Source of the DNA: Neocallimastix lanati (nom. inval.)
Lineage: Eukaryota; Neocallimastigomycota; Neocallimastigomycetes; Neocallimastigales; Neocallimastigaceae
Assembly (NCBI GenBank): GCA_016946835.1
Contig: JACVTC010000186.1
Location: 1-12,500, forward strand
Reading direction: 5' to 3'
Length of the DNA: 12,500 nt
Shown: in pieces, positions 7,182 to 12,500 of the stretch
How positions within the stretch are numbered: position 1 is the first letter of the stretch
Layout of the letters: each line of letters begins with the position of its first letter
Translations under genes and position numbers: made by a program
Notes under the pieces: generated by a model
Told to the model about the DNA's origin: nothing
Seen by the model: only the letters and a program-made list of their open reading frames with translations
Databases searched by the model: none

Positions 7182-9457
7182 ATAAATAAATTTTTATTTT
7201 TTTTAAAAATAAAAAAAAAAAAAAAAAAGAAAAGAAAAAAAAGTAATTATAAAAATAATAATAATAAAATAACATAAAATAATAATAATAAATTAAATTT
7301 AACTAAATAAAAAAATAAAATAAAAAATAAAAAAATAATTTGAAAATTAAAAAGTTGTATATAGTTTAATTAAAAAACCAAAATACTAATAATAGTATAT
7401 AATTTAATTAAAAAGTAAAATAATAATAATATATATAATTACGGAAGTAAAAAAAAAAAAAAAAAAAAAATTTAAAAATTTAAAAATTTATATATATTAA
7501 TGAAATATATTATATTTTATATTATTTTAAATAATAATATATAATTGATATAGAATATAAATAAAAACTTTAATTAATATAAAAATTAATTTATTATAAA
7601 CACATAAATATATTAAAAATTATGTTAATTGTAAATTGGTAAATTATTATAATTGTGGCTAGTGAAAATATCATTAGAACTTAGGAAATTAATGATATCA
7701 TAAAAATATGAAATTTATTGTGTATTATTAATAATTTATTATATTAAATAACTTTTATTTTATTTCTAATATTTATTATATTTTATAACATTTAATTATG
7801 TATATATATTTTATTAAACTTTATATTTTATTATATGAAAACTTTATTATAAATGTAAATTATTTTATATTGTGTAATTGTTAAGTTGTTAATTAACTAA
7901 TTATTATTACTAAATAAATAAAAATAAATATTAAAAAGAATATAATCGCTTCTCCCAAAAAGTGGAAATTAGAATCGAGTTATATCATAATATAATATAT
8001 TTAAATTAGAAATATTAATATAAAAAATATTAAAATAAAAACTAATAAAGATAATATTAGTAGTAAGAAACCCATTTAACCATTATTATATATGTAAAAA
8101 AAAATAAAAAAAAAAAAAAAAAAATTTAGATAATAAAATAAATAATAATAAAAAAGAAAAAATAAATAATAATAAAAAAAAAAATAAAAAAATATAAAAA
8201 TAAAAAAATATATATATATATATTAAAATTTAAATAAAAATAAAAAGTAGTATGTTAATATATATATACATTATGATATAAAATGAAATATTCAAACCTT
8301 AATTAATATAAAATAGTTTTATTATTCAATCATAAATTAATGACATAAATCAAATTTAAATCTAATGATTTTACAACAATTTCAATATGTGGCTTGATTT
8401 CTATATATTAATTATATTTATAATTAATAATAAATTTTATAGCATAAATCAATGTTTTAATTATATTCTTATTATTTTATATTTATATTTATATAGTTAT
8501 TAAATATTTCCTTAAATAATAATTACTAATAGTTTATTCTAATCACAAGAACAATTAATTAAATAGTTAATTATAACTAAATAACATAAAAATAAAGCAT
8601 TTCTCTGAATTAAGAGAAGGGCTGTAGTCGTCGTTGTTAAGTAAAAGTTAAGATTAAAAGTTATATTATGTTAAGTTAGTTTGTAATTAAAAGAATAAGT
8701 TGTATATCAATTATTAATTATTCTATTTATTATTATTATAGGTTTAATATATTGTTAGCATATATGTAAAATAAAAGTAAAATATACGTTAAATGTATTG
8801 TAATGTACTGTAATATAAATAATATAAATATGTATAAGCCACAATGTATTACTATAAACCATGTAAATTTATTAATATTTATTATTGGTAATGTAAATTA
8901 AACTCATAAAAAATTTAATTTAAATTCAATAAATTTTATTTATATTTAATTAAAATTCAATAAGTTTTATTTATATTTAATTAAAGTTTAATATTTAATA
9001 CAATAAAATTCTATATGTTTGATATTTTAATTATTACAAAATATTAATTCATTATTGATGTAATACAATCAATATACATATCAATATACAGATACTATAC
9101 AAATGTAGATTACTAATATAAAATATAAAATATAAAACTGAAATTACATTCTTATTTAATTAATTTTTTTTAATTTATCTATCATATATTTATTTGTTAA
9201 TTGTTATTTTTTTGTAATTATACATATAAAATAAATAAAACAAAAAAAAAAAAATAATAATAAAAAAAAAAAAAAATAAAAAAGAAAAAATTTGCTAAAA
9301 AAAAAATTTTTTTTTTTTTTATTTTAATTTCAAAATTATAAACTTACATTAAAATAATAAACAAAACAAAATTAATTTTAATTTTAAAAAAAATATATTT
9401 TTTTAAATTATTTTGAAAGTAGAAAATATTTTATATTATCTTTTTTTTTTTTTTTTT
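7182..9457. other. 2.3-kb extremely AT-rich intergenic DNA
   Basis: Almost entirely A and T, with many homopolymers (for example A-runs near 7212-7228, 7449-7470 and 8097-8124) and ta dinucleotide tracts. Small less-AT-rich patches occur near 7948-7978 and 8597-8640. The second contains a short hairpin (ttctct 8601-8606 with agagaa 8613-8618). A block of A10 followed by T14 at 9297-9320 is palindromic. No ORF on either strand has coding character and no RNA gene was recognised. Confidence 0.75.
8924..8985. repeat. 31-bp tandem duplication, two copies
   Basis: 8924-8954 and 8955-8985 are the same 31-base sequence, starting attcaataa and ending taattaaa, with a single A-to-G difference (8933 against 8964). 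It is noncoding. Confidence 0.9.
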
Positions 9458-9483
9458 AAGAAAAAATATCTTTATTTTTAAAA
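9422..9483 (+). promoter_or_regulatory. 5' leader of the repeat-protein gene: T-tract then A-rich start context
   Basis: A 17-T tract (9441-9457) precedes an A-rich leader ending in ttttaaaa directly before the ATG, giving A at -3, a favourable fungal start context. An in-frame TAA at 9457-9459 puts the first in-frame ATG at 9484. Poly-T tracts are common in promoters of AT-rich fungi, but in this background they are also expected by chance, so the promoter role is a guess. Confidence 0.3.
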
Positions 9484-10284
9484 ATGGAATATATGCAAAA
9501 AGTAATTGATGGTGAAATTCATTTGGAAAATGCAGAAATTAATAGTCCCTTACAAGACGCACAGCAACTGAATCTAAATTATTTATTTAACCAGGGAATT
9601 CAAAATGAAGTTCTTTTTGCACCACAAGAGCAGGGTAATCAACGTAACATTCGTCCAGATCATCATGAAGGTCAGAGTGCACCTATGAACTTTCCAATAA
9701 ATCAGCAAGGTCAAGGTGTTATCCAAGAAATTCAATTAAGTAATCTAGGTCAGAGTTTTCCACCGATTAATCCAATGAACCCGTTAGGTCAAGCTCATCT
9801 TAATAATCTAGGACAGAATGTTCCTCTAGTTCCGGTTCCTCTGAACATTCCATTAAATCAGCAACTTGACTATATAAGAATGCAAAGGTTAAATGATCAT
9901 CATGAAGGTCAGAGTGCACCAATGAACTTTCCAATAAATCAGCAAGGTCAAGGTATTATCCAAGAAATTCAATTAGGTAATCGAGGTCAGGATCTTCCAA
10001 CGGCTATTCCAAAGAACCCGCTAGGTCAAATTCATCCTAGTAATCTAGCTCAGAATGTTCCTCTGGTTCCGGTTCCTCTGAACATTCCATTAAATCAGCA
10101 ACTTGACTATTTAAGAATACAAAGATTAGTTGATCTGCAGAGAAGTTTGGTTGAAAATGTATTAAGGGAATTGATAACTCTGGAAATTATGAAAAGAAGA
10201 GTTGGAAAATTACATAAAAGTATTGCTTATAAAGAAGATTTAATAAACAATATTAATGATCAATATCAAAATGTAATTGAATGA
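9484..10284 (+). CDS. Hypothetical Gln/Asn/Pro/Leu-rich protein with two 79-residue repeats
   Basis: An uninterrupted 266-residue ORF, clearly GC-richer than its flanks, with ordinary codon use and no homopolymer damage: the only gene here that looks intact. I do not recognise it. The N-terminus (1-58) is acidic, then Gln/Asn-rich, with no signal peptide or membrane segment. Residues 59-137 and 138-216 are tandem repeats, 63 of 79 identical, each starting DHHEGQSAPMNFPINQQGQG and ending in a Pro/Val/Leu segment (QNVPLVPVPLNIPLNQQLDY) plus a short RxQRL motif. Within each, xLGQ or NxGQ recurs about every 12 residues. The C-terminus (about 201-266) is charged and probably one or two amphipathic helices (LQRSLVENVLRELITLEIMKRR), possibly a coiled coil. 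A cytoplasmic or nuclear scaffold-like protein is one guess; function is unknown. Start choice rests on the in-frame stop nine codons upstream. Confidence 0.85.
   Translation: MEYMQKVIDGEIHLENAEINSPLQDAQQLNLNYLFNQGIQNEVLFAPQEQGNQRNIRPDHHEGQSAPMNFPINQQGQGVIQEIQLSNLGQSFPPINPMNPLGQAHLNNLGQNVPLVPVPLNIPLNQQLDYIRMQRLNDHHEGQSAPMNFPINQQGQGIIQEIQLGNRGQDLPTAIPKNPLGQIHPSNLAQNVPLVPVPLNIPLNQQLDYLRIQRLVDLQRSLVENVLRELITLEIMKRRVGKLHKSIAYKEDLINNINDQYQNVIE
9658..10131 (+). repeat. 237-bp in-frame tandem duplication inside the hypothetical gene
   Basis: Copies span 9658-9894 and 9895-10131. By eye, 25 bases differ. Only four codon differences are silent (at residues 67, 101, 115 and 135), while 16 codons differ in amino acid. 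The first 20 codons and a 20-codon block near the end give identical protein, and the differences cluster in the middle. The duplication is fairly recent and keeps the frame. Confidence 0.95.
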
Positions 10285-10381
10285 TGATGCATTGAAGTGA
10301 AAAGAGAATATATAAAATCAAATTTATATCATTTTTATTATAATGGATGGTATATATTTTCTTAAAGCATTTTAAGCATAA

Positions 10382-10440
10382 ATGTATATAGATCAAAAGA
10401 AGAAAAATTCAACATTTTTTTTCTTTTGATCTATCTACAT
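10382..10440. promoter_or_regulatory. Long near-perfect hairpin in the 3' flank of the hypothetical gene
   Basis: The left arm 10382-10407 pairs with 10415-10440 over 26 positions, with one mismatch (10387 with 10435) and one G-T pair (10402 with 10420). The core is atagatcaaaag with cttttgatctat. The loop is seven bases. It starts 98 bases after the stop codon. If transcribed it would form a stable stem in the 3' UTR, which could affect mRNA 3' end formation or stability. A small inverted-repeat element is an alternative. Its role is unknown. Confidence 0.75.
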
Positions 10441-10483
10441 GTTCATATATATTTTTATAGTGATTGTTACTAAATTGTTTGAA

Positions 10484-10493
10484 ATTAAATAAA
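10484..10493 (+). promoter_or_regulatory. Possible polyadenylation signal
   Basis: attaaa (10484-10489) overlaps aataaa (10488-10493), about 200 bases after the stop of the hypothetical gene and 45 bases after the hairpin. In DNA this AT-rich such hexamers arise often by chance. Confidence 0.25.
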
Positions 10494-10755
10494 AAAATTA
10501 AAATAAAAATAAATCAATATTTTAAAGTATAAAACTATTAAGAATAAATTTGAATTTATTGAAAGTGTTTTTAGTTTATATCTTATATCTTATATATATC
10601 TATATATATATATATATTTTTTAATTGTTTAATAATTGTAAAAAAGTATTTTGTTTTTTTTTTGTTTTGTAAGTTTCAATTTAAAATATGAAGAATGAAT
10701 TTATTTTTTTTTTTTTTTTTTTATCTTTATTCTATTAATATTATTTTAATCTAAG

Positions 10756-10795
<40 letters not shown>

Positions 10796-11330
10796 TAAAT
10801 AAATAAAAATAGAAGTTTGATCTTTTTATGTATGGTTCATATTTATTGTTATAATAAATACTCTTAATAGTTGAGAATGTAAAGGTTATAATCCAAGTAA
10901 AAAAAATTAAAAAAAATCAAGAGAAAAATTAAATCCAATCCTACTTTCTATGCCTATAGAATTCTATTCATGTCATCTTTATTCTAACTCTTCTTAACTT
11001 CAATTTATGCTCTTGTTTTTATGAGATTTTAATATGCCCTTTGAAAAACTTAAATATATTATCAAAACTTTCCTTGACTGGACTATTGCTAATTTTACTG
11101 GTAGTAGTAATTTACTTATTCTAAAGGTTCTAAAATCTTCTTGTATCGATCAATAATGTTACCTTTAAATTTTAATAAATTAAAAATCATCATCTTAATT
11201 TAAAATTTTCTTTAAAACTAGTATTAACTCAATTTATTTAATATTATTCAATCTGTACTTTATATGATATTCATATTCTACTATTTATTGAGATATGCAC
11301 ACATCCCAAATTTTATTCTCTTGTCATCTT
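10494..11330. other. AT-rich intergenic DNA
   Basis: Holds a 29-A run (10756-10784), a T-run near 10704-10722 and ta repeats near 10588-10617. A stretch of more mixed composition at about 10930-11160 has stops in every frame on both strands and no motif I recognise. It may be an old remnant of coding DNA. Confidence 0.6.
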
Positions 11331-11430
11331 AACAAAAAATATTAAAATATATTTTTGAAATTAAATATTATTAAATATGATTCTATCATTTTTTTAAATA
11401 TTAAATTATTTTAATATAATTTAAGCCACT
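11331..11430. repeat. Diverged direct repeat, copy A
   Basis: aacaaaaaatatta at 11331-11344 and ttaaatattattaaatat a little further on match 11698-11755 closely. The segment ends with aatttaagccact (11418-11430), found again at 11844-11856 in copy B. It lies just left of the fold-back structure. Confidence 0.6.
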
Positions 11431-11450
11431 TTTAAATTAACAATATTTGA

Positions 11451-11557
11451 CTACGCCATATTTCAAATAATTTTTTTTTTTTAAGTATCAATACTTAAGG
11501 ATTAAGGTTAATTCTAACACTAACCTATAAACTTTATTTGAAATAGAGCGAGCGTAG
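11451..11557. repeat. Fold-back element with two nested hairpins
   Basis: The outer arms are ctacgc (11451-11456) with gcgtag (11552-11557), and tatttcaaataa (11459-11470) with ttatttgaaata (11534-11545), separated by unequal internal bulges (2 and 6 bases). Inside are a T-tract, a perfect 8-bp hairpin ttaagtat/atacttaa with two loop bases (11481-11498) and a 6-bp stem aggtta/taacct (11505-11526). A further inverted repeat, gtttat/ataaac with aattaaa/tttaatt inside, follows at 11557-11588. This could be a miniature inverted-repeat element. No ORF is present. Confidence 0.65.
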
Positions 11558-11697
11558 TTTATAATTAAAAATTTAATTTATAATAAACGCGCCACATTTT
11601 TTTTTTTTTTTTTAAAAATAATTATAAATAAATAATAAATAAATAAAACTAGAAATAAAAATAAATGTGCTAACTTTTTTATTTTTATTATGGTTTT

Positions 11698-11856
11698 AAC
11701 AAAAAATATTACAATATCTTTAAAATTAAATATTATTAAATATTATTTTACTCTTATTATTTTAATAAAAAAAAATTAGATATTATTTTTTTTATTATTA
11801 TAGCAAAAATATATTTTTAAAATAATATTTAATTAGCTTATTTAATTTAAGCCACT
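11698..11856. repeat. Diverged direct repeat, copy B
   Basis: Second copy of the segment at 11331-11430, lengthened by extra A/T sequence between its shared left part (11698-11755) and its shared right end aatttaagccact (11844-11856). The bases after it (atgcgcattttaaataa near 11871) resemble the left arm of the fold-back element, so copy B may include a damaged half of that structure. Confidence 0.5.
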
Positions 11857-11936
11857 CTTTTATGGATTTATATGCGCATTTTAAATAAGACCACTTTTCG
11901 AAATGCTATACATTTTTTATATGCAATACTCCCATT

Positions 11937-11972
<36 letters not shown>

Positions 11973-12073
11973 TATTATTATTCTTTTTTATTTTGTATAT
12001 ATAATTTTTAATTTAATAATAAAAAAAAAAAAAAAAAAAATGTTCAAGTTAATCATAATAATTTATGAAATAA
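11857..12073. other. AT-rich DNA with long T and A runs
   Basis: A 32-T run (11939-11970) and a 20-A run (about 12021-12040) dominate. The open frame 11872-12096 is mostly Phe, Ile and Lys from the homopolymers and is not a gene. Confidence 0.7.
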
Positions 12074-12377
12074 TTAAAAATAAATTGTATAAATAAATTC
12101 ACAAAACAAAGAAAAGTTCATAGGCAATGAACCTCACCTTCCAGATTATATGATTTTTTTTTATTTAAAGGAATTCTTAATCCAGATTCAGGGTTTGAAT
12201 TGATAATCTGAAAAAAATTGATTATGGTCTTCTTCTTCTTCTTCAGAGGCATTGGCCTATTGGCCTTGCTGGCCTGTCCTACAACATTTTCAGCATTATT
12301 TCTCCTAGTTGGTTTATGACTTATCCCCTCGGAATAGGTAATCCTTGTTAAGTACTAATCTTAAGGCATAGTTAAAC
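12074..12377 (-). repeat. Dispersed repeat module, - copy, with an open reading frame
   Basis: Reverse-complement match to 5214-5512. On the minus strand, 12354 down to 12118 stays open for 78 codons between a TAG and a TGA. It encodes a basic peptide with NNAENVVGQASKA, a PLKKKKKTIINFFQ stretch and a terminal NLEGEVHCL. Its first ATG is about residue 35, so it is probably an internal piece of a longer protein whose upstream part lies beyond the window edge. The AAG run giving the Lys stretch is visible as cttcttcttcttcttc on the + strand. Identity is unknown; an N-terminal region of a LINE polyprotein is a guess based on neighbouring LINE DNA at the other copy. Confidence 0.6.
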
Positions 12378-12500
12378 TAATTTATGAAAAAAATAAAAAA
12401 TATATATGTATACTTTTTTTTTTTTTACTTGTTTTTTTTTTTTTTTTTATTAGTCATAGGCATAATTTATGAAAAAATATGTATTATATATAAAAAATTT
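12378..12500. other. AT-rich end of window with a short imperfect repeat
   Basis: ggcata ... aatttatgaaaaaa occurs at 12365-12392 and again, with a shorter gap, at 12459-12477, separated by T-runs. No gene is seen. Confidence 0.5.

Noticed and set aside
6931-7275. Minus-strand 114-codon open frame rich in Phe
   Set aside because: It is the antisense of the Lys/Thr linker and A-runs; composition is almost only Phe, Tyr and Val from homopolymers, and the + strand explains the region as CBM18 modules.
8597-8640. Less AT-rich patch with a short hairpin, considered as an RNA gene
   Set aside because: Only a 6-bp stem with a 6-base loop is seen and nothing else supports a structured RNA.
7182-9457. 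Possible mitochondrial or centromeric DNA because of extreme AT content
   Set aside because: No mitochondrial gene and no long satellite array are present, and flanking nuclear-type genes make ordinary AT-rich intergenic DNA the simplest reading.
11872-12096. 74-codon open frame on the + strand
   Set aside because: Dominated by a 32-T run and a 20-A run; no coding character.
1-12500. CRISPR array or prokaryotic mobile island
   Set aside because: No regularly spaced repeats with unique spacers, no ribosome binding sites and no operon layout; all gene content is fungal in type.

Overview
The window looks like nuclear DNA of an anaerobic gut fungus (Neocallimastigomycota). This is inference from three things seen in the sequence: extreme AT-richness with very long A and T homopolymers; hevein-type chitin-binding modules with the CCSxYGYCG signature joined by Thr/Lys-rich linkers to a subtilisin-like protease; and decayed non-LTR retrotransposons. 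There is no sign of prokaryotic operon structure, and I found no tRNA, rRNA or CRISPR array.

Layout. Positions 1 to about 3530 hold a badly decayed LINE-type retrotransposon on the + strand: apurinic-like endonuclease, reverse transcriptase, then a C-terminal Cys/His zinc module, scattered over all three frames. After an AT-rich gap comes a GC-richer, hairpin-rich island (3825-4180). Next is a second, diverged LINE 3' part (about 4240-5168) that ends at a 45-A run. A repeated module follows at 5214-5512. It recurs in opposite orientation at 12074-12377, where one reading frame is still open for 78 codons.

From 5665 to 7181 lies a pseudogene of a secreted S8 subtilase with C-terminal CBM18 chitin-binding modules. 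The Asp, His and Ser motifs can all be found, but they lie in different frames, and long poly-A runs interrupt the gene. A 2.3-kb stretch of nearly pure A/T follows.

The only intact-looking gene is 9484-10284 (266 aa). It encodes an unrecognised Gln/Asn/Pro/Leu-rich protein built on two 79-residue tandem repeats plus a charged helical tail. About 100 bases past its stop is a 26-bp-arm hairpin. The rest of the window is AT-rich intergenic DNA with a fold-back structure (11451-11557) flanked by a diverged direct repeat.

The genes do not form a visible pathway. The window is best read as a retrotransposon graveyard plus one decayed protease gene, next to a single live gene of unknown function. 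No clearly new biological system is evident. The best leads are the repeat protein with its 3' hairpin, the shared inverted module and the fold-back element.
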